A stretch of DNA of 64,000 nt, taken from NCBI RefSeq assembly GCF_001884045.1, contig NZ_MACF01000104.1:1-64000 (forward strand), in the 5' to 3' direction. Shown piece by piece: positions 7,817 to 14,892 of this stretch. How positions within the stretch are numbered: the first letter of the stretch is position 1; each line of letters opens with the position of its first letter. The notes below the pieces were generated by a model that was not told the DNA's origin, searched no databases, and was given only the letters and a program-made list of their open reading frames with translations. The DNA comes from Bacillus mobilis (GTDB taxonomy: Bacteria > Bacillota > Bacilli > Bacillales > Bacillaceae_G). The position numbers were made by a program, and so were the translations under genes.

Positions 7817-8299
7817 ATGAAAAAATGGATAATAGGGGCAATTACAATGATTGTAATTGCGATAGGAGCTGTATTCGGTGTTACTAAACTGCTTAATTAT
7901 ATAGAGGAAGAGGAGAAGAGTCTTAAAACACAAAAAGTGATGAGCCAACAGGACAAGAAAGTTGCGGAAGAGAAACCACAGTTTAGTGAGGATGAAATTA
8001 TTTCTACCATGCATAGGATGGTACATCAAAAAGTGAAATCCTCTGAAAAATGGGGGTTTATTGAAATGACAAATAAGGAAATTGTTAGTGCCAAGAAGGC
8101 GGTAGAAAGTAGTACAAATTTTAAATATAAATCAAAGCTACTTGCTACTTTAGAGCGCTGGGAGAAAGGTGATTTTTCACAAACGGTCGAGGAGCATAAC
8201 TTTTTGTGGGAAATTCAAGGTGGTGATACTGGAAAGGCAACAGAACGTTTATCGCCAGAAGAAGAAAAGCAGTATGTGAAAGAAATGAAAGGTAAATAA
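7817..8299 (+). CDS. Membrane-anchored protein, probable DUF6241
   Basis: A 160-residue protein with one N-terminal membrane helix (WIIGAITMIVIAIGAVFGV, residues 4-22), a charged linker and a mostly helical outer domain. The conserved-looking part is SEDEIISTMHRMVHQKVKSSEKWGFIEMT and LERWEKGDFSQTVEEHNFLWEIQGGDTGKA. I place it tentatively in DUF6241, a Bacillus family of unknown function. Start has GGGGAATGGGGAG upstream. It is monocistronic. Confidence 0.75.
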   Translation: MKKWIIGAITMIVIAIGAVFGVTKLLNYIEEEEKSLKTQKVMSQQDKKVAEEKPQFSEDEIISTMHRMVHQKVKSSEKWGFIEMTNKEIVSAKKAVESSTNFKYKSKLLATLERWEKGDFSQTVEEHNFLWEIQGGDTGKATERLSPEEEKQYVKEMKGK

Positions 8300-8304
8300 A
8301 AATA

Positions 8305-8330
8305 TCGCCACTTTGGTGGCGACATTTTTT
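8305..8330. terminator. Terminator between convergent genes
   Basis: TCGCCAC TTT GGTGGCGA hairpin followed by a T run on the plus strand; the A-rich flank on the other side may let it serve the convergent EamA gene too. Confidence 0.85.
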
Positions 8331-8332
8331 TG

Positions 8333-9244
8333 TTAAGAATGTTTCCGCATTAAAGCTCTAGTTGGCTGAACAGCAACCGTTTTGAAATGGGAAAATAAAT
8401 AACATCCCGTTACAACGATCATTGTCCCTACAATTTGTATCCACGTTAGTTCTTCACCGAGGAAAAGGAATGCTAAAATAGCTGTGAAAATCGGATTGAA
8501 ATTTAGAAAAATACCGGATGTCGTAGCTCCTAATTTTTGTACGCCAATATTCCAAAACACCATACAAAGAACCGTTGAAATAAGCCCTGTATATAAAAGG
8601 GATGTGATGAAGGAAGTATTTATATTTGTAACAGTGAAGCTCCCAATGTTAAATGGCAGTAATAAAATAACACCGAAAATACCAGAGTATAATGTTGCCA
8701 TGAGCGGTGTAGTTGTTTTTGTTGCCCATTTACTGCAAACAGAATACATGCCCCAAATACAAACAGCCGCAAGCATCCATAAATCGCCACTATTAAAATG
8801 TAGTGAAAATAAAAGTGCAAAGTTACCTTTTAATAGGACAAGAATAACCCCAAAGAATGAAAGAATCATGGATAGAATTTGAAGTGTATTTACTTTTTCT
8901 TTTAGAAATAATACTGAAAATAGTGCAATGGAAATCGCATTTAATGTAGAAATAAGCCCTACATTCGTTGCAGATGTTTTTTCTAGTGCTAGAAATTGAA
9001 AGATGTTAAAAAGGGCGACCCCTGAAATCCCCATTAGTATTAACGGAAGTATTGCAGCACGAGGTGGAATGATTTTCTTTTCTTTAAACCAAACCATCGG
9101 TAATAAACAAACAATCGCAATCATCCATCTTAAACTTGTAAGTGTCATCGGAGACGCGTGATCAACGAGCGATTTTCCAACGACGAAATTTCCTCCCCAT
9201 AATAAGCTCGTTAGTAATAGTAAAAAGACATAAAAATAAGGCAT
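8333..9244 (-). CDS. EamA-family (DMT superfamily) transporter
   Basis: A 303-residue protein of ten hydrophobic helices in two EamA repeats. It begins MPYFYVFLLLLTSLLWGGNFVVGKSL, with the typical LWGGNF motif, and each half ends with an EKV or GEE motif (SVLFLKEKVNTLQILS; FLFLGEELTWIQIVG). Start at 9244 follows AAAGGGGATTTTAGT; an earlier ATG at 9295 has no ribosome site. It is divergent from an Lrp/AsnC regulator, so amino acid or metabolite export under that regulator is plausible. Confidence 0.9.
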   Translation of the reverse strand: MPYFYVFLLLLTSLLWGGNFVVGKSLVDHASPMTLTSLRWMIAIVCLLPMVWFKEKKIIPPRAAILPLILMGISGVALFNIFQFLALEKTSATNVGLISTLNAISIALFSVLFLKEKVNTLQILSMILSFFGVILVLLKGNFALLFSLHFNSGDLWMLAAVCIWGMYSVCSKWATKTTTPLMATLYSGIFGVILLLPFNIGSFTVTNINTSFITSLLYTGLISTVLCMVFWNIGVQKLGATTSGIFLNFNPIFTAILAFLFLGEELTWIQIVGTMIVVTGCYLFSHFKTVAVQPTRALMRKHS

Positions 9245-9448
9245 ACTAAAATCCCCTTTGTTGTAATCAATGTGAATTATAAATAATTTTAGCATTTTTC
9301 TTTATTATGCAATATATTATTTTGTATAATGGAAAAAAGTCGATAAAATATTTTGTTTTGAATGCTATTTATGGAAAGATATTCAGTTTTATATAGATTG
9401 TAAGGTGTTTTTTCGAATAATCATCGGTAATAAAAAGGGGGAATTTTG

Positions 9449-9943
9449 ATGGAGTCGTCTGTTATTAAAGTGTTAGATGATTTAGATGTACAAATTTTAG
9501 ATATATTGCAGAAGGAGTCACAAGTAAGTAATGCAGAGCTTGCGCGACGCGTTAATTTATCACCAGCTGCGATGCATGCGAGAATAAAAAGATTAGATGG
9601 AGAAGGGTTCATTGATAAGCAAGTAGCCATTTTAAATCAAGAAAAGCTTGGTTTTGATTTGTTATGCTTCATTTTTATGAGTACAAATATTCATAAATCA
9701 GATAAACTTGACGTGTTGGAAAAAGAATTAGAATCGATGCCGGAAGTGTTAGAATGTCACTGCTTAACAGGAGAGTATGATTATTTATTAAAGGTTGCAA
9801 ATCGTGATCGTAAAGAACTAGAGCAGTTTATTAGAAAGCTGAATAAGCTTGGTATTACAAGGATACAGACGAGTTTAGCACTTCGTGAAATTAAATATTC
9901 GACCGTATTACCGATACGAAATGAAGAACCGAGCATCGATTAG
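9449..9943 (+). CDS. Lrp/AsnC-family transcriptional regulator
   Basis: A 164-residue regulator with an N-terminal winged helix (DVQILDILQKESQVSNAELARRVNLSPAAMHARIKRLDGEGFI, residues 10-52) and a C-terminal RAM ligand-binding domain (residues ~70-150, including VLECHCLTGEYDYLLKV). Start ATG 9449 lies seven bases after AAAAGGGGG. Members usually bind amino acids and often control a divergent transporter; the EamA gene starting 205 bases away on the other strand is the obvious candidate target. Confidence 0.93.
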   Translation: MESSVIKVLDDLDVQILDILQKESQVSNAELARRVNLSPAAMHARIKRLDGEGFIDKQVAILNQEKLGFDLLCFIFMSTNIHKSDKLDVLEKELESMPEVLECHCLTGEYDYLLKVANRDRKELEQFIRKLNKLGITRIQTSLALREIKYSTVLPIRNEEPSID

Positions 9944-9959
9944 ATTGCTCGGTTTTTTG
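9927..9959 (+). terminator. Terminator overlapping the end of the lrp-type gene
   Basis: AACCGAGCA pairs with TGCTCGGTT, followed by TTTTT; the stem begins inside the last codons and contains the stop codon in its loop. Confidence 0.9.
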
Positions 9960-10071
9960 TTTGTATAAAGTGATTGACGGGGAGAAAGGAGAGATGTATT
10001 ATTATATAAAATTATGTATTAAAATTCAATTATGCTTATAAATATTAATATCGGTGGCAAGGGGATAGAAT

Positions 10072-10527
10072 ATGAAAATCTTTAATGCAGTTACGAGTGA
10101 TGTGAAAGAAATTTATAGTCTCATTGAAGCTTATGCAAAAGAGGGAGTGGTTTTACCGCGTTCGCTTTTGTCTCTCTATCAATATTTGCAATGTTTATAT
10201 GTTATGAAAGAAGGGGAAGAAATTGTTGGAGTTGCTGGTTTACATGTGTTAGGGGAGGACCTTGCAGAAGTTCGGTCATTAGTCGTTTCACATACATATG
10301 CAGGAAAAGGAATCGGGCGTATGTTAGTGAACCATGTAATCAATGAGGCAGCGAAAATAAAAGTGAGTAGAGTTATTTCTTTAACATATGAAACGGAATT
10401 TTTTCAAAAGTGCGGTTTTGATTTTGTGAATAGAGAGGCGTTACCAGAGAAAGTATGGATTGATTGTAGACATTGTCCAAAGGTTGATTATTGTGATGAG
10501 GTGGCGATGATTCGGTATGTTGGGTGA
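10072..10527 (+). CDS. GNAT-family N-acetyltransferase (ArgA-like)
   Basis: A 151-residue GNAT enzyme. The acetyl-CoA loop is VRSLVVSHTYAGKGIGRMLVNHV (residues ~66-88), followed by the YETEFFQKCGF strand-helix. The C-terminal WIDCRHCPKVDYCDEVAMI, with four cysteines, is characteristic of ArgA-type N-acetylglutamate synthase domains. A role in glutamate acetylation is a guess, because many single-domain relatives have other substrates. Start follows GGCAAGGGGATAGAAT. Confidence 0.85.
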   Translation: MKIFNAVTSDVKEIYSLIEAYAKEGVVLPRSLLSLYQYLQCLYVMKEGEEIVGVAGLHVLGEDLAEVRSLVVSHTYAGKGIGRMLVNHVINEAAKIKVSRVISLTYETEFFQKCGFDFVNREALPEKVWIDCRHCPKVDYCDEVAMIRYVG

Positions 10528-10536
10528 AACAAAAGT

Positions 10537-10613
10537 AAAAAAGAGCAGCTAGCACAAGCTAACTGCTCTATTAAAGGGATCTCTCCAAGGGGGAGTGGAG
10601 AAAATATTATGTT
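10537..10613 (-). ncRNA. Candidate C-rich small RNA (about 77 nt)
   Basis: On the minus strand a promoter TTGTAT-N17-TAATAC (10649-10621) is followed by a short transcript unit. The RNA would fold into UCUCC-ACUCCCCCUU-GGAGA, a hairpin with a C-rich 10-base loop, then an unpaired GAUCCCUUU, then a strong terminator (GAGCAGUUAGC-UUGU-GCUAGCUGCUC with six U). No reading frame is visible. C-rich single-stranded loops that pair with Shine-Dalgarno sites are the hallmark of Firmicute trans-acting RNAs such as RoxS/RsaE and FsrA. I do not recognise the family. Confidence 0.5.
10543..10568 (-). terminator. Strong intrinsic terminator (minus strand)
   Basis: GAGCAGCTAGC and GCTAACTGCTC form an 11-base stem with one mismatch around ACAA. 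The T run exists only in the minus-strand sense (10542-10537), so it does not fit the upstream plus-strand GNAT gene. Confidence 0.8.
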
Positions 10614-10684
10614 ACTAGCAGTATTAACAGATTATTAGGAAATATACAAATCGGATGAAATAAATTTTAAATAAACTTTCGGCA

Positions 10685-10736
10685 TTGACAGCTTTTAAAA
10701 TATTCATGTACAATATTCATGAATGACATTCAGTCA
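10685..10736 (+). promoter_or_regulatory. SMR operon promoter with TetR-type operator A
   Basis: TTGACA at 10685, 18-base spacer, TACAAT at 10709, then the palindrome TGAATGA-CAT-TCAGTCA at 10720-10736 over the expected start of transcription. Confidence 0.75.
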
Positions 10737-10853
10737 TTTTTTCGGTGAGTGGATACAATTAGCTTGGAAATGGAACAAATATAATGGTAAATGAGGATGA
10801 TAGTTGTTTTATATATAGTAGTGTTGAAAGAGCATATTTTTTTAAAACAAAAA

Positions 10854-10870
10854 TGACTGATAGTCAGTCA
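10854..10870 (+). promoter_or_regulatory. TetR-type operator B
   Basis: A perfect palindrome TGACTGA-TAG-TCAGTCA, three bases before the ribosome site of the first SMR gene. Related in sequence to operators A, C and D. Confidence 0.75.
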
Positions 10871-10885
10871 TAAGAGGTGAGAGGT

Positions 10886-11230
10886 ATGAAAAATAGAGCT
10901 TGGTTATATGTCATATTAACGTGTATCTTTGAAATTTTTTGGGTATTTGGTTTTAATACGGCCGATACTTGGTGGCATTGGATTATTATTTTAGGAGTTA
11001 TTGCTGTTGATTTTCACTTCCTTTCTAAAGCGTGTGAACATCTTGCGACAGGAACTGTATATGCCATTTTTGCCGGAGCTGGTACGGTAGGTACTTTCTT
11101 AATGGATGTATTCCTTTTCGGAGGAAGTTTCAGTATAGGAAAGTTATTCTTCATCGTGATGGTTGTAGCTGGCGTTATCGGTTTAAAGCTAGCTGATAAT
11201 AAAGAAGAAACTATGGAAGGAGCTGCTTAA
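10886..11230 (+). CDS. SMR-family multidrug efflux protein, subunit 1
   Basis: A 114-residue protein with four membrane helices of the small multidrug resistance family. The essential Glu lies in helix 1 at residue 16 (VILTCIFEIFWVFG). Start ATG 10886 follows AGAGGTGAGAGG. The gene ends two bases before a second SMR gene, the usual arrangement for heterodimeric pumps such as YkkCD or EbrAB, in which the two subunits insert in opposite orientation. Operators A and B put it under the nearby TetR regulator. Substrate (cationic drugs or guanidinium) unknown. Confidence 0.92.
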   Translation: MKNRAWLYVILTCIFEIFWVFGFNTADTWWHWIIILGVIAVDFHFLSKACEHLATGTVYAIFAGAGTVGTFLMDVFLFGGSFSIGKLFFIVMVVAGVIGLKLADNKEETMEGAA

Positions 11231-11232
11231 AG

Positions 11233-11547
11233 ATGGGTTGGTTTTTCGTATTTTGTGCTGCAATTAGTGAAATAGTCGGTGTGATCGGTCTAAAAATGTA
11301 TAGTAAAGATAAAACATTAGCAAATGGTGCGCTTTATATAGGCGGGTTTGCTACATCCTTCGCATTCTTGTATACATCTTTCTTATTTTTACAAGTAAGT
11401 GTCGCGTATGCGGTTTGGATTGGTATTGGAACAGCAGGTGCCGTTTTATTAAACATGTTTCTGTTCGGTGAGTCGAAAAGTAAAGCACGTATCATTAGTG
11501 TGGCTCTTATTGTATGCGGAGTGACAGGATTAAAGGCTCTGTCGTAA
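11233..11547 (+). CDS. SMR-family multidrug efflux protein, subunit 2
   Basis: A 104-residue SMR protein: helix 1 carries the conserved Glu at residue 13 (FCAAISEIVGVIGLK), then helix 2 ALYIGGFATSFAFLYTSFLF, the VAYAVWIGIGTAGAVLLNMFLFGE signature of helix 3, and a short C-terminal helix. Paired with the preceding gene with a 2-base gap, so most likely the second half of one pump. Confidence 0.93.
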   Translation: MGWFFVFCAAISEIVGVIGLKMYSKDKTLANGALYIGGFATSFAFLYTSFLFLQVSVAYAVWIGIGTAGAVLLNMFLFGESKSKARIISVALIVCGVTGLKALS

Positions 11548-11558
11548 AAATATATTGT

Positions 11559-11591
11559 ATCTCCTAACAAGTCGTTAGGAGATTTTTGTTA
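11559..11591 (+). terminator. Terminator of the SMR operon
   Basis: ATCTCCTAAC-AAGTC-GTTAGGAGAT, a perfect 10-bp stem followed by TTTTGTT. Confidence 0.93.
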
Positions 11592-11608
11592 TAAAAAGTA
11601 CACGATAA

Positions 11609-11654
11609 TTGACAGTACAGCTAGTTATTTTATAAAATGAGTGACAGTCATTCA
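11609..11654 (+). promoter_or_regulatory. tetR-type gene promoter with operator C
   Basis: TTGACA at 11609, 16-base spacer, TATAAA at 11631, then TGAGTGA-CAG-TCATTCA at 11638-11654 immediately after the -10 box. This indicates autorepression. Confidence 0.75.
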
Positions 11655-11676
11655 ATACGCGTTTGAAAGGGTTTAG

Positions 11677-12255
11677 ATGATGAATAAAAAAGAGAAAATT
11701 GTCTATGCAGCTATTGAAGTGTTTCAGGAAAAGGGCGTTGAAAAAACGAAGATTTCTGATATCGTGAAATTAGCTGGCATTGCACAAGGAACTTTCTATT
11801 TATATTTTCCTTCTAAGTTATCTGTTATGCCTGCAATAGCAGAAGTGATGGTTGAAAAGATGATACTTGCAGTGAAAGAAAAAGTGCAAAACGATGCGCC
11901 TTTCTCAAATAAAGTGACGCAAGTAATAGATGCGGTGTTTCACTTTATAGCGGAATATCGTGAAATACAGGCTTTAATGTATGCGGGTCTTGCATCTACA
12001 GAACATATAAAAGAATGGGAAGCTGTGTATGAGCCTCTTTATATGTGGCTAAGCGAGTTTTTAAATGAGGCGAAAGAAGCTGGTGAAATTCGTGATTCGG
12101 TTCATGCGGAGCGAACAGCGAAGTTATTTATTGCTCTTGTTGAGTCAGCAGCGGAACAAGTTTATTTATATGATCATAAAGATGATGAGCAAGTCGAGCT
12201 ACAAAAGGCAGAAGTACTAGATTTTTTAACACATGCACTACATATAAAGAAATAG
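11677..12255 (+). CDS. TetR-family transcriptional repressor
   Basis: A 192-residue protein with the TetR helix-turn-helix at residues ~8-50 (KIVYAAIEVFQEKGVEKTKISDIVKLAGIAQGTFYLYFPSK) and an all-helical ligand domain. The start is one of two tandem ATG codons at 11677/11680 behind AAAGGG. Four related 17-base palindromes lie in front of the SMR pair (two), this gene (one) and the downstream MFS gene (one), so it probably controls all three units. Inducer unknown. Confidence 0.93.
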   Translation: MMNKKEKIVYAAIEVFQEKGVEKTKISDIVKLAGIAQGTFYLYFPSKLSVMPAIAEVMVEKMILAVKEKVQNDAPFSNKVTQVIDAVFHFIAEYREIQALMYAGLASTEHIKEWEAVYEPLYMWLSEFLNEAKEAGEIRDSVHAERTAKLFIALVESAAEQVYLYDHKDDEQVELQKAEVLDFLTHALHIKK

Positions 12256-12260
12256 TGAGA

Positions 12261-12292
12261 TGAACCTGTCTGAAAAGGTAGGTTCATTTTTG
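12261..12292 (+). terminator. Terminator of the tetR-type gene
   Basis: TGAACCTGTC pairs with GGTAGGTTCA (one mismatch in ten), followed by TTTTT. Confidence 0.88.
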
Positions 12293-12300
12293 AGGAAAAC

Positions 12301-12317
12301 TGAATGATAGTCATTCA
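12301..12317 (+). promoter_or_regulatory. TetR-type operator D (upstream of MFS gene)
   Basis: TGAATGA-TAG-TCATTCA is a perfect 17-base palindrome of the same type as operators A-C. I see no clear -35/-10 pair beside it. Confidence 0.75.
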
Positions 12318-12359
12318 CCTAATGCTTATGTATGTGTGGAAGGATAGTGTGAAATTCTA

Positions 12360-12438
12360 ATGAGTAGAGGCATCTCTACTCATGATTAGCCCACAAATAG
12401 CAGGATAAAGAAAAAGCTTCTTGGGCATTATTTTTTTG
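12360..12438 (+). promoter_or_regulatory. Attenuator-like leader with 9-codon upstream reading frame
   Basis: A mini-ORF ATG 12360 to TAG 12389 encodes MSRGISTHD. The whole mini-ORF folds into a hairpin (GAGTAGAG-GCAT-CTCTACTC, extended by CTAAT/ATTAG). Directly after it, GCCCA at 12389 and TGGGC at 12422 can form a second stem, followed by ATTATTTTTTT, a terminator shape, just before the ribosome site of the MFS gene. An overlapping three-codon frame (GTG AAA TTC TAA) with an AAGGAT ribosome site ends at the TAATG junction. This resembles ribosome-dependent attenuators of antibiotic-resistance genes. Confidence 0.45.
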
Positions 12439-12466
12439 AGGAACTAACGGGAAGAGGTGTTAAAAA

Positions 12467-13669
12467 GTGAAGAAACCGATAAAAGAACAAAAGATGGTAT
12501 TGGTCATTCTTTTGAGTAATATATTTATCGCTTTTTTAGGGATTGGATTAATCATTCCGGTTATGCCGTCCTTTATGAATGACATGAGTTTAACAGGGAA
12601 GACGATGGGATATCTCGTTGCAGTGTTTGCAATGGCTCAGCTTATTACGTCACCTATTACAGGCCGGTGGGTTGACCTTTACGGCAGGAAGAAAATGATC
12701 ATCATTGGGTTATTTATTTTTGGTGTTTCAGAACTTCTTTTTGGATTAGGAAAAGATGTGTGGATGCTTTATGTAGCACGAGTGTTAGGCGGAATTAGTG
12801 CTGCGTTTATTATGCCTGGTGTTACGGCATATGTTGCGGATATTACCTCTATGCAAGAACGTCCAAAGGCGATGGGATATTTATCTGCAGCAATCAGTAC
12901 TGGATTTATTATAGGGCCTGGAATTGGCGGATTTATTGCAGAATACGGTATACGTGTGCCATTCTTCGTTGCAGCAGCAATTGCTTTTATAGCATGTGTA
13001 ATTTCGATCTTTATTTTGAAAGAACCGTTAACGAAAGAAGAGCTTGCAGAGATTTCTGCTAACACGAAAGAATCAAGTTTTATTGGTGATTTAAAGAAAT
13101 CATTACATCCAATGTATGCAATTGCATTTATTATCGTATTTGTACTCGCATTCGGATTATCGGCGTATGAAACTGTGTTTAGTCTGTTTTCTGATCATAA
13201 GTTTGGATTTACACCGAAAGATATTGCAGCAATTATTACGATTAGCTCCATCTTTGGGGTAGTTGTGCAAGTATTTATGTTTGGCAAATTGGTCGACATG
13301 TTCGGTGAAAAAGTGTTAATTCAAATATGTTTAATTGTAGGTGCAGTATTAGCATTCGTCTCAACTGTAGTCTTTAATTATTGGATTGTACTTCTCGTTA
13401 CTTGCTTCATTTTCTTAGCATTTGATTTACTTCGTCCAGCTTTAACGACGTTTTTATCAAAAGCAGCCGGAAAAGAGCAAGGATTCGTTGCTGGTATGAA
13501 CTCGACTTATACGAGTTTAGGAAATATCGCAGGACCAGCGATGGGCGGAATATTATTTGATATGAATATTCATTATCCATATGCATTTTCAGGAGTTGTT
13601 TTAATAGTTGGTCTCGGCATTACATTTATGTGGAGAGAGAAACAGCTAGCTGAAAGTTTTGCGAAGTAA
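12467..13669 (+). CDS. MFS multidrug efflux transporter (NorA/Bmr type)
   Basis: A 400-residue, 12-helix major facilitator. Motif A appears as GRWVDLYGRKKM after helix 2, and motif C of drug/proton antiporters as GFIIGPGIGGFIAEYG in helix 5. Length and motifs fit the NorA/Bmr/Blt group of proton-coupled drug exporters. It starts with GTG at 12467 behind GAAGAGGTG. It is controlled at two levels if the leader is real: TetR operator D and an attenuator. Confidence 0.92.
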   Translation: MKKPIKEQKMVLVILLSNIFIAFLGIGLIIPVMPSFMNDMSLTGKTMGYLVAVFAMAQLITSPITGRWVDLYGRKKMIIIGLFIFGVSELLFGLGKDVWMLYVARVLGGISAAFIMPGVTAYVADITSMQERPKAMGYLSAAISTGFIIGPGIGGFIAEYGIRVPFFVAAAIAFIACVISIFILKEPLTKEELAEISANTKESSFIGDLKKSLHPMYAIAFIIVFVLAFGLSAYETVFSLFSDHKFGFTPKDIAAIITISSIFGVVVQVFMFGKLVDMFGEKVLIQICLIVGAVLAFVSTVVFNYWIVLLVTCFIFLAFDLLRPALTTFLSKAAGKEQGFVAGMNSTYTSLGNIAGPAMGGILFDMNIHYPYAFSGVVLIVGLGITFMWREKQLAESFAK

Positions 13670-13671
13670 TT

Positions 13672-13702
13672 AAACCCCTTACGACGGTAAGGGGTTTTTG
13701 TT
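13672..13702 (+). terminator. Terminator of the MFS gene
   Basis: AAACCCCTTAC-GACG-GTAAGGGGTTT, followed by TTGTTTT. Confidence 0.94.
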
Positions 13703-13826
13703 TTATCCCGCTTTAATGGGCAGTAAGACCCCCACCTAAAAATTCACTGAAAGCAAAGAATTTAGGTGGGGGTCGGGCTGCCCATAAAAGTCCGATTGGT
13801 GAGGGCTGATTAAAGTTTCACTCTAT
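13702..13826. repeat. bcr1-like repeat element
   Basis: The element runs from TTTATCCCGC to CACTCTAT and is dominated by a long hairpin: GACCCCCACCTAAA and TTTAGGTGGGGGTC, nested inside GGGCAG and CTGCCC. The sequence resembles bcr1, a B. cereus-group-specific ~155-bp mobile repeat bordered by TTTAT duplications. Here the left border is TTTAT and the right border TCTAT. The right border contains the stop codon of the hxlR-type gene. It is shorter (about 125 bases) than the form I remember. Confidence 0.7.
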
Positions 13827-14161
13827 AAGCTTAATCCAAATCGTTTTAATTCAATGAAAATCCCCTCTAATTGCTTTCCTTTATCCGTTAATGTGTACTC
13901 TACACGAGGCGGAACTTCTGGATATACTTTTCTCGTTATGATGCCTTGAGATTCTAATTCTTTTAGTCGAAGCGATAATGTTTTCGGACTAATCCCGTCC
14001 ATTGATTTTTGTAAATCACTAAAGCGCAATGTTCCTTCGATAAGAAGGTCACGAATGATTAAAAACGTCCATTTTGTACGAATTACATCAAGCGTTTTAG
14101 CGATAGGACAAGGTATGCCAGGTAAACCTTTCGTTAATTCAACTGGATCTATATTGTTCAT
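13823..14161 (-). CDS. HxlR-family transcriptional regulator
   Basis: A 112-residue winged-helix protein of the HxlR (DUF24) family: CPIAKTLDVIRTKWTFLIIRDLL near the N-terminus with one Cys at the usual redox-sensing position, then GTLRFSDLQKSMDGISPKTLSLRLKELESQGII and a wing with YTLTDKGKQL. Start 14161 follows TGGAGG by eight bases; an ATG five codons earlier has no site. It is divergent from a lipoprotein and an oxidoreductase, which are probable targets. Its stop codon lies inside the border of the bcr1-like repeat. Confidence 0.9.
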   Translation of the reverse strand: MNNIDPVELTKGLPGIPCPIAKTLDVIRTKWTFLIIRDLLIEGTLRFSDLQKSMDGISPKTLSLRLKELESQGIITRKVYPEVPPRVEYTLTDKGKQLEGIFIELKRFGLSL

Positions 14162-14329
14162 GGAACTAGCCTCCATAAAATTTTTTGAATGAATTTGCTT
14201 TATAGTATCACAAAACTATACTTTTGGTAACTATATGAAAAAAATATCACTACTTCCATAAAGGAAGTTAGTACATATACAATAGCAATACGAAATACAA
14301 AGGGGTTAGATGAGGAGGAGGTGATTTTC

Positions 14330-14869
14330 ATGGGGATAAAAAAGTTGGTTGGATTCCTTAGTTTGTTTGTTGTTTGTATTGTACTTGTAGCATGCGGCGT
14401 GGAAGAAAAGACGGAAGTCCAGTTATTAAAAGAAATGCCAAAGCCAAAAGCAATGACAATTGATCCCTCACTAAGTAAAAAAGAAGCGACAGAGATGGTT
14501 CATGCAGCACAGCGTTTTTATGCATTTTGGGATACAGGTAAAGAGGAACTTATTCCGCAGACTGTTACTGAAAAATTTTTTGATAATACATTGCCGAAAG
14601 GGCGACCACAAGGCAAGGAAGGATTAAAGTTTGCGGCACAAAATTTTCATAAAGTCGTTCCTAATATACATTGCGAGATTGAAGATTTATTAGTCGCCGG
14701 GGATAAAGTAACAGCTCGTCTTTCTTTTACAGGAACGCACAATGATAAGAAAATCAATTTTTTTGCTATTGATATTTTACATGTGAAAGACGGAAAGATA
14801 ACGGAAGACTGGCATTTAGAAGATAATCTTACGCTGAAACAGCAACTTGGGTTAATAGCTGAAGAGTAA
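14330..14869 (+). CDS. Lipoprotein with SnoaL-like domain
   Basis: A 179-residue protein with a lipoprotein signal (GFLSLFVVCIVLVAC, lipobox LVAC with the lipidated Cys near residue 22) and a SnoaL/polyketide-cyclase-like domain from residue ~60 (AAQRFYAFWDTGKEELIPQTVTEKFFDNTLP ... HVKDGKITEDWHLEDNLTLKQQLG). The GKITEDWHLED pattern is typical of that fold. Start follows GAGGAGGAGGTGATTTTC. Probably co-transcribed with the following flavodoxin-type reductase and controlled by the divergent HxlR protein. Confidence 0.87.
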   Translation: MGIKKLVGFLSLFVVCIVLVACGVEEKTEVQLLKEMPKPKAMTIDPSLSKKEATEMVHAAQRFYAFWDTGKEELIPQTVTEKFFDNTLPKGRPQGKEGLKFAAQNFHKVVPNIHCEIEDLLVAGDKVTARLSFTGTHNDKKINFFAIDILHVKDGKITEDWHLEDNLTLKQQLGLIAEE

Positions 14870-14892
14870 ATGATATAGGGGAGAGAAAAGCG

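Noticed and set aside
10590-10638. Nine-codon plus-strand frame (MLLAVLTDY) behind GGGGGAGTGG
   Set aside because: The apparent ribosome site is better explained as the complement of the C-rich loop of the minus-strand small RNA; no plus-strand promoter precedes it.
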